A stretch of 64,000 nucleotides of DNA from Rhodamnia argentea (lineage: Eukaryota > Streptophyta > Magnoliopsida > Myrtales > Myrtaceae): positions 7,859,001 to 7,923,000 of the forward strand of contig NC_063155.1 of the NCBI RefSeq assembly GCF_020921035.1, in the 5' to 3' direction. The notes beneath the pieces were generated by a model. That model searched no databases. It was not told the DNA's origin and saw nothing but the letters and a program-made list of their open reading frames with translations. A program made the position numbers and the translations under genes. Position 1 is the first letter of the stretch. Each line of letters opens with the position of its first letter. Positions 48,491 to 60,662 of this stretch are shown piece after piece.

Positions 48491-50103
48491 TTATAAGACT
48501 CCGAATTTTCGCCAATTAGACTAACAAGTTGATTAGTCATTTCGAGGCTAAGTTATTCGATATTATGAGTTGGGCATTTAATAAATGGTGATGTGGAGGA
48601 TTATTTACGGTAATGAAATGGTTGGATACAACAAGGTTAAATGGCCCGTTTATATTTGATTGATAGTTTTAGTTTGAGAAAACGGTCGGGTGCGAAATTT
48701 GATCGGCGCAAAACCCCTAAGAACCGACCCACCCTTAAGCTCCATTATAAAAAATCCTCTCTCTCCCTCTCTCTCTTTCCTTCTCCCTTATCTCGTGAAA
48801 AGCCTCTCCCATCCGAGAGCTTTTTCTCACGGGTTTCAACTCAAGCCGATAGAAAAATGGCTCGTTTGAGTTCGTCCAAAGGGCGAATCGATCTTCCTTT
48901 TTTCCTACACAACTGTAAGATCATGGGCGACATGGATCCAAGGGATAATTGTCCAGAAAGTTGATAGAAATTCGTGAATTTGAGCTGGACAAAAGCTAGA
49001 CGAGGAGACCCACGATTCGTCCGACTTGATTCGGACTTCGTTTTTCTTCATACACGATCCTAGGCAAGTGGACTTCTATCCCTACTACTATGTTGCTCAT
49101 TTATCGTTCGTTTAGGAGTGAATCGTCGATGTTTAAAAATGGGTATTTGAAACTGAATATCGTCTTGCATGAGATATGAAATGAGGGTGAAATGACAATC
49201 CATAGCTTGTATTATTGACGATAGATTATGGGTATGAAGGTTGTGTAGTTTGATTGTGTGAATTTCTATAGATTGAGCATGAATTGAGTCGCCTAACCCA
49301 AGGAAGGGTTCGGCTGTGCGTGCGATAAGAGTGGGGGACTTGTGGCCATGAGTTCTGGACCTATTTCTTGGTTGTGTACGGAGTGGATGGTGTCGGATTG
49401 TCGTTGGGTTGCAACGGATTAAAGTGGGACTATGTAAAGGGAGGTTCTTCCATATGTTTTGGAAAAGACTCTATGAGGTTCAGTACTCCTATGATGAATT
49501 CGTGGTTTGGACGGTTGCCATCGGTCTTTGAGTGAGCTGAAAATTGATGTGGAATTGACTTAGAAGTCACCATTTAGATGTGGAACGGAATCAAGTTAAC
49601 TTGGGCGTTCGACCGTGAGGTTGGTGGGAAGAACTCGTGGAGTCCGGGGTTCATTGTGTTTGGGTTATCTATTAGACCTCGATTGTCTTGAAGTTCCTTT
49701 TTGTATTCGGATTGTGGATGCTTTGCTTGGATTCTATTACTTGTTTGCTTATTGAGATTTGCTTGACCAAATGAGTGAATGAATGGCCTAGTCGTTAGGC
49801 TAGAAATTTTACCTACTAAGTTGTTAGCTCACCCTTGTTTGGAGACTATCTTTTTAGATACTCGGGTAAGGAATGTAACCAAGTCTTAAGAAGGTGGCAA
49901 AGACAAAGTTCGTTGATTGCGCTAATATGATGAAAGTAGCCATTGTAGTTTGTAATATTTGAACTTTTGTAAAGAATCTTCCAAAAGGTATATGTATTTG
50001 TAAATAAACTCAATTTCCTTTCTCAAGTCTATTGCTTGTTGATCGTGTGTTTTAACGGGATTATGAACCCTATGAGTAAAGCCAAACCTTTAGGAGTCGT
50101 GCA
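48491..50103 (+). mobile_element. Probable LTR of a third Ty3/gypsy family (family E)
   Basis: The start TTATAAGACTCC follows the purine tract directly. The end GGAGTCGTGCA is its inverse in the last bases (GACTCC/GGAGTC). A TATA-like CATTATAAAAAATCC at 48743-48757 is followed by a CT-rich leader. The first two bases are TT instead of TG, so this end is mutated or misplaced. The end could alternatively be near 50220, before a primer-binding-site-like sequence. Confidence 0.5.
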
Positions 50104-50392
50104 CGCCATATGTTCTCTATGCACTTATTTTATGTTTAGTCTTCTGCTTGCGCCCCCTTATATATAATAACTGATTAAAATAGAAGAGAATTAACTCTGA
50201 TTAAGGATGATGGCATTGACAAGTTAGCATCGGAGCCGGGGTTCAAGGTTGTACTACTATAGATGCAGCTTCAAAGGCGAGAAAGCATTAATTGAATGCG
50301 CGAAAGGATCTTACAAGCGGTATGCCGACATGATAGCGGGGTCAAGCAAAGCCTGTCAAAGTCAAAAGAGAACATAGAGAATGGAACGAGGC
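50104..50392. other. Segment between LTR E and family A second copy, with a PBS-like motif
   Basis: TTAGCATCGGAGCC (50224-50237) matches the initiator-Met tRNA primer-binding sequence TTGGTATCAGAGCC at 11 of 14 positions. If real, LTR E would end near TTGACA at 50219-50220 and the following bases would be the start of its internal region. Confidence 0.3.
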
Positions 50393-52385
50393 TGTAGCAC
50401 ACCCACACCGGGTACGACCAGCAGAGCCGTTACGCTTAGGCCGTCACGTCTAATCATTTTTATTAGATAAGCATTTGTTCTCAAGCAGCGGAAGAATTCA
50501 ATGATGAATCAAGTGAAATTGGCAAGCTAATACTCAAGACATACACAAACCATCATGCCATCTTTGATATATACAAACATAAGTTCATCCGATTACTTTA
50601 GCCGGTTAGATTAATATTCATATGGAGATGATAACTCAAGGATTACTTACATCACCTAGCCCTAACTATATACAATCTCACATCTCCTACTCGGTTACAC
50701 ATGAAAATGCCATAACTCTAGCTCCAAGTTTGCAGACTTCCAAAATACCATTCGGCCACTTTGATCCCCGCCTAGGCCGCCGCCGTGGTCAACCCTCCAC
50801 CAGCTGCGCCGCCGTCCACATCATCATTGCCATCATCTCCCTCGTCAAACGAGTCATGGAGAATAAAATCCTCACGCTGTCTGTTGATCACCATGAAGAT
50901 GGACACAAATCGGTGCACCACCGGGGCCATGCCGACTCCGACATCGACAAGAAGGGTTACGGTGATGCGGGTGAATGAGATCCCATGCTCGTTGGGGATC
51001 TTGAAATCCTGGGTCTCGATCTCAAGTTCTATCGGAAGGCCGTAGGGGGAGCTTAGGGGAATCGGAATGGAGCTCATGCTTGTCGGTCTAAAACAACATA
51101 TACCACAAGTATAAGTTATCTTAGCTAGTAAATTCAATAACTCTAACACTCGCTCAATTCATCATACGTTTCGAATTCACAACTAGCATAGCAATCGGTT
51201 CATATACGCAAAATATCACATGAGTATACAAAATGCAGATGAATGAATGTAAGTGTCCCATATGCACCACTTACCACCACCATTCCCGAGTCAATTCCGG
51301 ACTTAGAAAAATTTAGTACTTTTCTCGGCTTTCTTGCCGACCCACATAGCAACTCCCCGCTATGAGTTCCTCACTCCGAGGCTTTCACATCACGTGCCTA
51401 CGCAAGATCAGGCTCTTGGACAGCATCGTGTCTCAAATTTAACACATCAAGGAAGAGAGTTTCGATTCAATTATGTACACTTCATCGGTTCAATTTTAAG
51501 CTACGATCACAACACTAGCACTCATTTAGGCTACTCGAATATTCATTTGTTTAGAAACTACACATTCAATTCGGAGGTTCGGTTGGTTAGAGAATTACTC
51601 TCCATCTCAAATTTAAATGCTACTTGCCCTATGTCCCGGCTCCAACTAATTTCCAATCTATCAATTAATAGTGTGGTCATACAAATTGGGACAAGGTTAA
51701 TAACACTCTTAATCCACCGCATGGCTAATTAAACCCTCAACCCCCAATCTCTTCTCACCAATCCGTTGATCATAAATTCACCGCCATAACAATCGGTATT
51801 TACGAAACTAATATTTGCTATCTACTCATCATCAAGGGTATACAATTATCGAATTAATATCAAGTTTGTGTGAAGTCAATTCCCATGCCACTTTATCGTC
51901 CTAACTCATTCCGTGGCCGCTTCCTCTGGCGAGCCTCATGTCCCTCATTATTCGAGAATAATATCTAGCCCTAGATCATGACATGATCAATACTGCCATG
52001 AACCGCGCTTCTCGTTCGAACCACCGACCCTAAGTATTATACACACTCGGCAACTTTCATTTGTCCACATCTAGCAACCTTCACTATAACTCAGCAATTC
52101 GAACACTACACACCATAAAATTCCATCTCTCGCTATTAAAACCAGTTAACCATGGATTAGAACACCCACAATGAAGCAGGTGAGGGTGAGAAAGATTAGA
52201 TTAACTCGCCTCATTCGTTAACACGAAAGGGTACGGTGGTTGGATCTTCGACGAGGGGTTCGAGTTGGACGGCTGCAAATATGGGAGCTTCACTCGGAGG
52301 TTGTGTTCTTTGAGAAGAAAAAATGAAATTTTGAGAGGCCTTTTCCCCTCTTTTTCTTGGCGTTGGCGGATTACACGAAGTAGAC
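50393..52385 (-). mobile_element. Family A LTR, second copy, segment 1 of 3
   Basis: Starts TGTAGCACACCC on the plus strand. It aligns with 45291-47213 of the first copy up to CACGAAGTAGA, where it switches abruptly into gag-like sequence of an inserted element. Plus-strand bases before both copies share CGAGGC. Confidence 0.8.
50772..51149 (-). other. Open frame inside family A LTR, second copy (125 codons)
   Basis: Counterpart of 45671-46036. SIPIPLSSPYGLPIELEIET and the following KIPNEHGISFTRITVTLLVD are similar at roughly three of four residues. The frame is uninterrupted although the two LTRs differ at many bases. Confidence 0.3.
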
Positions 52386-55300
52386 TTTGCTACGCAATAT
52401 TTGGAAGGTGAAATCAAGTATTGGTGGGAGGGAATGAGGTTCGCCTTTGGAGACGAATATATTGTTATTTCTTGGAAGGATTTTAAAGAGACCTTTAATG
52501 CCCAAATCTTCCCATAGTCTTTCCAAGCACAGATGAAGCATGATTTTCTATAGATATCACAAGGTAACTCTACTGTTCTAGAGTATGCATGTCACTTCAA
52601 TGAGATGAGTAGATTTGCAGGGCGTCTAGTGGCCGATGAGGAGGAAAAAGCGAAACACTTCATGGGAGGACTCCGACCTGATATTTTTTTTACAATGGTG
52701 TCTCTTTCACTACCAACTTATAAAGACATGTTGGAACGTGCAATCAAGATTGAATGAGAGGTTTCTAGAAGTAGTACACGGGATATTTTTCCATATAAGA
52801 GATCGAAGTTCACTTATCTCCGGAAAAGTCATTCAAGTGGTAGCATCGAGCAAAGAGGCATTAGCAAGTCGGGAAAAGAGAAGAGTCAAGTTATTCAAGG
52901 CCCTTGCACTACGTGTGAAAAACATCATGGCGGTCCTTGTCATCGCATGATAGGAGCAAGTTTTCTTTGTGGAAACACGGGACATATGGCACGCGATTGT
53001 CCCACTTAGAGGAGTGCATCCACGGATAGTAGAGTATGTTTCATATGTGGACAGCTTGAGCATGTAGCACGTACTTAGTCTATGAGGAAGACAGCCTCTT
53101 CAGGTGGCGGGTCCTAAGAAAATCAAGAAAGGCAGAGGATGATCGGGAAGGTTTTAACTATGACGAAAGAGGATGCAATGGCTTCTAACACCGTCGTTGC
53201 GGGTATTATCTCAATTGCATTGCGGTATGCTTACGCATTTCTTCATTTCTATCGGATTTGCGAAGAAACTTGATGTGCTGCTTGATCCTTTTGATAATGA
53301 ATTACATGTTGATACTCCTACCGATGATTTCTTGATTGTTGATTATGTGTTCAAGAGGTGTAAGCTTTTATTGATAATGTGAAAATGCTTGAAGATTTTG
53401 TGTTGTTAGATATACGGGATTTCGACGTTACTCTTGGAATGGATTGGTTATCAAAACATCATGCTACTGTGGATTGTTATTCAAAGAAAGTTGTCTTTCG
53501 ACTTCCGAATCTACTCGAATTCTTTTTTTTGGGAAGTTGTAAAGACACTTTTCCGAGATTAATTTCAGCTATGCAAGCGAGGAAGCTTCTAAGGAAGGGT
53601 TGCTGTGGTTATCGGGCTTACGTAAAAGACACCGGTAAGGAAGTTGTGAAGCTGGAAAATGTTCCAGTTATTAGAGAATTTTCGGATGTGTTTCCTGATG
53701 ATTTAATCGATTTACCTCCCGATAGAGAGATTCAATTTTGCATTGAGTTGATACATGGGACAGCACCCATCTCTAAGGCACCTTATTGGATGGCACTTGC
53801 TGAACCGAAAAAGTTGAAGACGCAGTTGTAGGAGCTTTTGGATAAATGTTTCATTAGACCTAGTATCTCACCTTGGGGAGCCCCCGTACTATTTGTGAAG
53901 AAGAAGGAAGGTAGTATGTGGCTTTACATAGATTATCGAGAACTTAACAAAGTGACAATCAAGAATAAATATCCTTTGGCTCGGATTAATGACTTATTTG
54001 ATCAACTTCAAGGAGCTCAAGTATTTCCAAAAATTGACCTTCGTTTTGGGTATCACTAGGTATGTGCATTATGAGTTTCTTGTTATGCATTTTGGACTAA
54101 CAAATGCGCATGTTGCTTTCATGGATTTGATGAATAGGGCATTCGGACAGTATCTTGATAGATTCATTGTGGTGTTCATTGATGATATTCTGGTGTATTC
54201 GAGGAGTTTAGAGGAACACAAACAACACTTGAGGCATATTTTGCAGACTTTACGTGAGAAAAAGTTGTATACTAAATTCAGTAAGTATGACTTCCGGTGT
54301 GATCATATAGAGTTCTTGGGCCATGTAATTTCGAAGGATGGTATTTCGAGTTGACTGAAGAAAGATCGTTCAATGGGATCGTCCAACAAATGTCATAGAA
54401 GTGAGAAGTTTTCTTGGGTTAGCAGGTTATTACAAGCGATTTATGGAGAGATTTCTCAAAATTGCTGGTCCATTTACTCGCCTAACTCGGAAGGGAGTTA
54501 AGCTTGTGTGGTCGGATCAATGTGACCGCAGTTTTCAAGAATTAAGAGGTGGTTAGTGTCAGCTCCTATATTAACCTTACCTTCAGGAACTGGTGGCTTT
54601 ACTATCCATTGTAACGCATCAAAGAAAGGTCTAGGTTGTGTTCTCATGCAAGATAGTAAAGTGGTGGTCTATGCCTCGAGACAGTTGAAACCACATGAGA
54701 AGAACTACCCCACTCATGATTTGGAGTTAGCAGCGGTTGTGTTTGCTATGAAAATATGGCGACACTACTTGTATAGAGAGAAATGTGAAGTCTTTAATGA
54801 CCACAAAAGTTTGAAGTACATCTTTACTCAAAAAGAATTGAACATGAGGCGGAAGATATGACTAGAACTTTTGAAGGATTACGACTTATCTATCAACTAT
54901 CATCCAGGTCAAACGAATGTAGTGGCGGGCACCTTAAGTCGTAAATCCTATGGAAACATGACAACATTACTCACTTCTCAGCGGCCTATTCTCAAGGATA
55001 TGAGGAAACTAGAATTGGAAGTGTTGGTGCATCAGCTTGGTGCTTCGTTAGCTATTCTTAGAGTGCAGCCAACGTTGATTAATAGAATCAAGGCTAAACA
55101 GAATGATGATTCTCAATTGGAGAAGATCAAAGAAGGCGTAGAAGCTAAGGAACAACCAAATTTTAGTATCCATGTGGATGGATCATTGAGGTTTCGTGGT
55201 CGGCTATGTGTTCCCAATGATGCATAATTGAAAAAGGAGATATTGCGGGAAGCTCACACCACTAGATACTTAATTCATCCGAGAATCACTAAAATATTGT

Positions 55301-56500
55301 GAAGTTTGTCGATAAATGCCTAGTTTGTTAGCAAATAAAGATTGAGCATCAGAAATCAAGTGGTCGATTACACCCACTTGAGATACCTAAATGGAAATGG
55401 GAGCATATCACTATGAACTTCATTGTCGGTTTACCAAGGACTTCGAGTGGTAAGAACGCTACATGGGTGATTGTTGATTAACCGACTAATTCGGTACACT
55501 TTTTGTCATATTGATTTAGCCTTTCGGTGGAAAACGTGGCAAAGTGGTACGTGAATAAGATAGTCAAGCTACATGGGGTTTCGGTGAGCATTGTTTCTGA
55601 TAGGGATCCTAGGTTTGCGTCCAACCTTTGGATGAGTTTACAAGGGGCGTTGGATACCAAACTCAACTTCGGTACAACTTTTCATCCGCAAACAGATGGA
55701 TAATCGGAGAGGACGATTCAAACACTGGAAGATATGCTGCAATCCTACGTTATTGACTTCGGTGGCTCATGGAATGAACATTTACATTTGGTGGAGTTTT
55801 CTTATAATAACTGTTATCATTCAAATGTAAAGATGGCTCATTTTGAAGCTTTTTATGGTTGAAAATGCAGGAGTCCTATTTGTTGGGATGATGTTGGTGA
55901 GAAAAGACTAATCGGTCCTGCGTTCATACAAGAGTTAGAGGAGAAAGTCAGGTTGATCCGAAAGCATTTGAAAACAGCTCAAAGCCGTCAGAAAAGTTAT
56001 GCAGACCTCAAAAGGCGCAATGTAGAGTTCATTGTTGGAGATCATGTATTCTCGAAGGTTTCACCTATGAAGGATATTATGAGATTTGGCACTCGAGGGA
56101 AGTTGAGTCCAAGATATGTGGAACTATTCTTCATATTAGAGAAAATTGGCGAAGTTGCTTATAAACTTGCTTTGCCACAAGCGTTATCCGGAGTGCATAG
56201 CGTGTTCCATCCATCCTTATCGCGAATATATGTGCCGAATCCCGATCATGTGCTAGATTTTACTCCATTGAGGTTAAAGGAGAGCTTGACATGTGAGGAA
56301 TGGCTTATCCGGATCGTTGATAAGAAAGATCAAGTGTTACGACGTCAAACTATACCATATGCTAAGATTCAATGGCCAAATCATAGAGAGAGAAGCCACT
56401 CGGGAGCTTGAAGAGGAGGCAAGACACAAGTACCCTTACTTGTTTGATGATCAAGGTACGTCTAAATTTCGAGGATGAAATTTTTGTAAGGAGGGTAGAT
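52386..56500 (+). pseudogene. 5'-truncated Ty3/gypsy gag-pol remnant (element B)
   Basis: The element lacks a 5' LTR, primer site and the first part of gag. In order it shows: a gag fragment (52386-52950, YLEGEIKYWWEGM); a zinc knuckle near 52950-53000 whose first Cys reads Ser (SFLCGNTGHMARDCP); a protease region in which the Asp-Ser-Gly block is missing but FISIGFAKKLD and LGMDWLSKHHATVD remain (53240-53470); reverse transcriptase ([20 protein letters not shown], and [11 protein letters not shown] near 54177); RNase H (54556-54861); integrase with HPRI and WEHITMNF, where the first catalytic Asp reads Asn; and a chromodomain-like tail (56290-56460). Stops and frameshifts break every domain. 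The chromodomain-like tail and purine tract fit the Tekay/Del chromovirus clade. The element cannot encode working proteins. Confidence 0.88.
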
Positions 56501-57732
56501 TGTAATATTAGCCCAACAAACCCATATTTTTCTTTAAGCCCAAGCCCAAGCCCATCCCCAACTTTTTCTTCTCTTCTCCTTCAGAAGAAGACCTTGACTA
56601 ACGAGGAAAAGAGAGAACAGAGGGAGAGCTCAACCAAGAGAGAGAAAGAGAGGAAAAGAGAAGAAAATTATTGCGTTACATGATCTGAAGCCGTTTCACA
56701 CGTGAATGGCTACATCGGGTAAGCATTCAATGCTTTCTTCCATCTTTTTGAAGTTGTATTCAATAATTAGGGCAGAATTTGAAGTTTGGTGGATTCTGAG
56801 TTTGTTGGGTTGATTGAGGAGTCTTTTGGCTGTGTTTTTACATGAGGGTGAAACTTTAGGATGTTGTGAAGCCGTACGATTCGACAGATCTTGATTTGAT
56901 GCTATGGTTTGCCTGGAGCGAGCATTTCAATTCTGGTGCGCCGTTGTAGTTGCACGAATAGTACACATCGAGGACTGATTTCTTTGGTTTTCAATTGTTT
57001 GTCAGGTTGACCAAGTTAGGGCTTGTGTAGTGTGTCAAATAAGCTTCGTGTGAACTGTAAGATCGCTTAAAACGGAGCTCGGTGGAGGGAGTTATGGTCT
57101 TAACAAGTTTGGCGCACAAGCTGTCCATAGCGGATGACAATGGGTATCCGCTGTGAGCGTGCTTCCGTTGGCGCGTAGTCTTTGTTCTATCGTTAAATAG
57201 GTGTAAATTAGTTGAGTTGTGCGTTAGAGTAGCATGTCACTCGTTTTTTATCGGTTTTTCATACATTTGTTAGGAATTCGAACGTGTCGGCTCGAGTAAA
57301 CGTTGTAGTTTGCTTTTGACATTATCGGGTGAGTAATGCTATTTCTTCTTTGTGTTTTTAAACTTATATTCTGAAAATGATAGTACTAAATATGTTATAA
57401 CTTGAGAAAATAGCATCGTTATTGCATAAAACGGGATCAAATATTTACTGTTGTTTTGTCTATTTGAGACAGTTTTGTGATTGATTTGTGCTGCTAGTTT
57501 TGAGTTGGTTGTGATTACATTCTTTTTATTAGGAGGATGTTGTTGTTGTTAATTGCAGTGCTCAAGATAACTGTGAACTCGGTTGAGGGGTTTGTGGGTA
57601 TGCACATACTAGTTAGGATATCCTTGTGGGCCGAGTCACCGACATTATAGGTTAAGACCTTGTCAAGAGGGCATTTTGGTCGTCTATTGTCACGGGCGTC
57701 ACACGTGACCATGGTTAAATCTTGAGCATGAA

Positions 57733-57893
57733 ATTGGTCAATGGCTAGACCATTGACATGTGTTTTGATAAGATTGGTCAATGAATAGACTATTGACATG
57801 TGTTTCGATGAGATTGGTCAATGGATAGACCATTAATATATGTTTTTGAAGAGATTGATCAATAGATTAGACCATTGATATGTGCTTTGATGT
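57733..57893. repeat. Four tandem 40-bp units, each a short hairpin
   Basis: Units start at 57733, 57773, 57813 and 57854. Each has the form ATTGGTCAATGG-n-AGACCATTGACATG, so GGTCAATGG pairs with CCATTGACA inside the unit. They lie within the LTR of element B. Confidence 0.85.
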
Positions 57894-58298
57894 TATGATC
57901 TGATATGGATAATTTTGCTATGAATACGTTATGTGAAGGTAATGTATAACTTGTTTTGATTATAAAGGTTTGATACGTTTCGAGTTTGATGTAAATGAGT
58001 TATATTTTGAATATTAAATGTACATAGTGATTGTTTGATCCGCTTAGAAGAAATGTATTACTCATTGAGCCGTGTTAGCTCACCCTTTCCATTTCCCTTA
58101 TCTTTCGGGTTCGGAGAGTCGCAAGTAGGACGTGAGCATAGCGTTAGCTGAAAGACTTTTGGGTAGTGAGACTTTTGTTATGAAGTGTAAAAAGCCACGT
58201 TGAGCTTTTGAGATAACTCTTTTGTTAGACATGTGAATAGATCTATTTAATGATTATAGAAAGCTCCGGTAGTGTAATCAAGAAACCTCTTTATCAAG

Positions 58299-58321
58299 TA
58301 TGTATGTATGTATGTATGTAT
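58299..58321. repeat. (GTAT)n microsatellite
   Basis: About five ATGT/GTAT units near the 3' end of LTR B. Confidence 0.85.
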
Positions 58322-58436
58322 TGATGTACATATTTGAATCCGGTTTTTTTTTTTTTTTTTTGGATTTGTGAAGGTTGCATCCTTCTGAGAAAGGACGGCC
58401 GTGTCATGGCCGTTATAGTGGATTTGGGGCGTGATA

Positions 58437-58690
58437 CCCTAGGCTGGAGTAAATTTTGAAATTGGAACCCGAACCATAAGCCTTGAATTTGATATGGATA
58501 GAATTCTTAAGGTTGTGTTCTTAATGACTTAATTGTCCAATGGAGAGTGATATTGCACACTTTCCAATCGATCGCTCCCAATAAACTTATTGCTAATACC
58601 TTTCGCAATGTATCTACAATGACCTTCATATGGAAAAATAAACCTTCCGCCTCACTATATAGGGTTCCCATTATCATATCGAACAACATG
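58437..58690 (-). mobile_element. Family A LTR, second copy, segment 2 of 3
   Basis: Aligns with 47519-47770 of the first copy (CCCTAGGCT.GAGTAAATTT, GAACCCGAACCATA). It ends with ACATG, the target duplication of the solo LTR that follows. About 305 bp present in the first copy (47214-47518) is missing between segments 1 and 2. Confidence 0.8.
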
Positions 58691-59068
58691 TGTGACATCC
58701 CGGAAATTGGGTGTCTATAAGAAAAATTATGAATTCCAACGTGGAAAATAAAATTTGGATTTTGAGGATTTAAGAGACGATGATTGGTTGTTCCGGGACA
58801 CCTGTCGGAGAAAGTCAAGTTTGAATTGTCAAACGTTGACTCGTAGTGTCAAGACCCTTCGCGCGCAAATTCGGACTTAACCGAACCCTAAGTGCCAAAA
58901 TTCTAATTTTGCCCTCGATCGATTGAGTCAAATGACTACCGGTACCCATTTTGCCAAATTACCAATTTGTCCATAGATTTTATTTATATAGGACAAAATC
59001 ATTAATTAGTTTTTTTTTTTGGGCCCCACTCTCTCTTCTTTTTTTGACCGAAACCCCCCTTTCCCTAT

Positions 59069-59070
<2 letters not shown>

Positions 59071-59099
<29 letters not shown>
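59071..59099. repeat. (CT)n microsatellite in solo LTR
   Basis: CT run downstream of the putative TATA box of the solo LTR, in the position of a transcribed leader. Confidence 0.9.
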
Positions 59100-59102
<3 letters not shown>

Positions 59103-60548
59103 CCCTCCCCCACGTGCCGACTGCCCCTTCCTTTTTCTTTTCTTTTCTCTCTCCCTCTCTTCCTCTCTCTTCCGCGCGACAACCCATCCCATCTCCCGTA
59201 CATCATCTTCCTCTTCTTCTTTCTTCTTCACTTCTCTTTTTTCTTTCTTTTTTCGCAACCGAGCGACCAACCTCTCCACCGTGCGACACCAACCGCATGA
59301 CCACCACCACCCGGCCTCCGCCTTCGTCCACCGTCGCACCACTCCGGCCGGTCGTCCTTCGTGCCGTAGCCTCGCCAAACCGCCGATGCTGCCTCAAACC
59401 CGCGACACCGCCGGAACCGAGACCCAAATCCACGAGCTCGCGACCCCGACACCGGAGAGTTGTGGTCATCCAAGCTCGTCCCACCCACCGCCCCCATCCC
59501 CGACACCTATCCAACCCCGATTTGAGCTACCACGACCTTCCCTCCATTGCTCGCACCTCACCCGAGACCCACGGTCGCGACCCACCTTCGTTCCATTTGC
59601 GCCGTACCCAGGCCCGGCGTCGTGTCCGGCCCGTCCCATCGCCGACCACCAGCCCCGTCGCTAGCTCCTCCACCCCACCCACCCGAAACCCTCATGCCGT
59701 GACATGTAGCCCGCGAGACCCGAAACCCGAGATCCGACCCGAACCGCCAACCCGACCCGACCCGACCCGAACAGTAATCCGAGACCCGATTCAACTCGTG
59801 TCGCCGTTTTCAACACCACCGCACCCGACTCTACATCGAACGGCGGAGTAGTGAGTCAACCCCTAAACTTTGATTAGGGTGTTAACTGCGTTCGAGATTT
59901 AGAATAATTGTTGTGGACTGCGATTAAAATAATTAGCGGGTGCTATATGTTTTTATTTAAATTATAATTGCACTATTTGTCCGAAAGTGGATCAGTTTAT
60001 TATTAAGGTGTTAATTAATCGAAGCATGGATTAATTGACTGCGATAGATTAATTAATTAAAGTCGGGTTAATTAATTAAGATAGATTTAATTATTTATGT
60101 TTGAGTATTATTAATTGTTAATTAAGTTGTAATTAAATCAATTAATTAGGACCGCGATAATTATATTAATTAGTCATAGTCGGGATAATTAATTTCATTA
60201 ATTAGTAATTACTTATTTATTGGATTATTATTATTGGGTGATTGTTTGATGACTGTTCAATGCTTTGTCTGATGTGACTGGTCATTATATTTATATAGAT
60301 GCAATGTTTGATGGACAATATGTGTATTTATGTGATCACGTGTGGACTGACATTTTAAGCATAAAAATGGTCTCGAGCCAAGTTTTGAGCACGATTGTTT
60401 GTGAGTGTGCATTGGGTTAAATGCAAAGATATAAATTGACTGGTTGTCATTTGTGCGTGTGTGGTCACATAATGGATCTTGTCTTCTCGGGTACGTGAGG
60501 ACAAAGCCGACCCCCGGGTACGAGGGTTCGAGCCCGGTAAGTTCATGT

Positions 60549-60662
60549 CGAGGGTACTTGGAACCACACGACTTATTAGATGCCGGTCGCAACTTGTGAC
60601 GGACCGACGCTCCCTACGGGAATGCCTGATTGTTAATCCATGCCGAGGGTACTTGGAACCAC
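60549..60662. repeat. 20-bp direct repeat with 94-bp period
   Basis: CGAGGGTACTTGGAACCACA occurs near 60549 and again near 60643, inside the solo LTR. Confidence 0.8.

Larger units (their letters stand above)
56501..58436 (+). mobile_element. 3' LTR of element B
   Basis: Begins TGTAATATTAGCCC right after the purine tract AAGGAGGGTAGAT (56488-56500) and ends GGGGCGTGATA, with TA where CA is expected. Length 1936 bp. Directly after it, family A sequence resumes at CCCTAGGCT, matching 47519 of the first copy. The internal side joins the gag-pol remnant. Confidence 0.82.

Noticed and set aside
58951..59851. Long overlapping frames (up to about 245 codons) rich in Pro, Arg and Ser on the plus strand
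   Set aside because: They lie in a CT/CCG-rich part of a solo LTR, are open in several frames at once, and contain no domain; they reflect composition.
60519..60532. tRNA-like B-box GGTTCGAGCCC
   Set aside because: No cloverleaf or A-box at the right distance; it sits inside an LTR.
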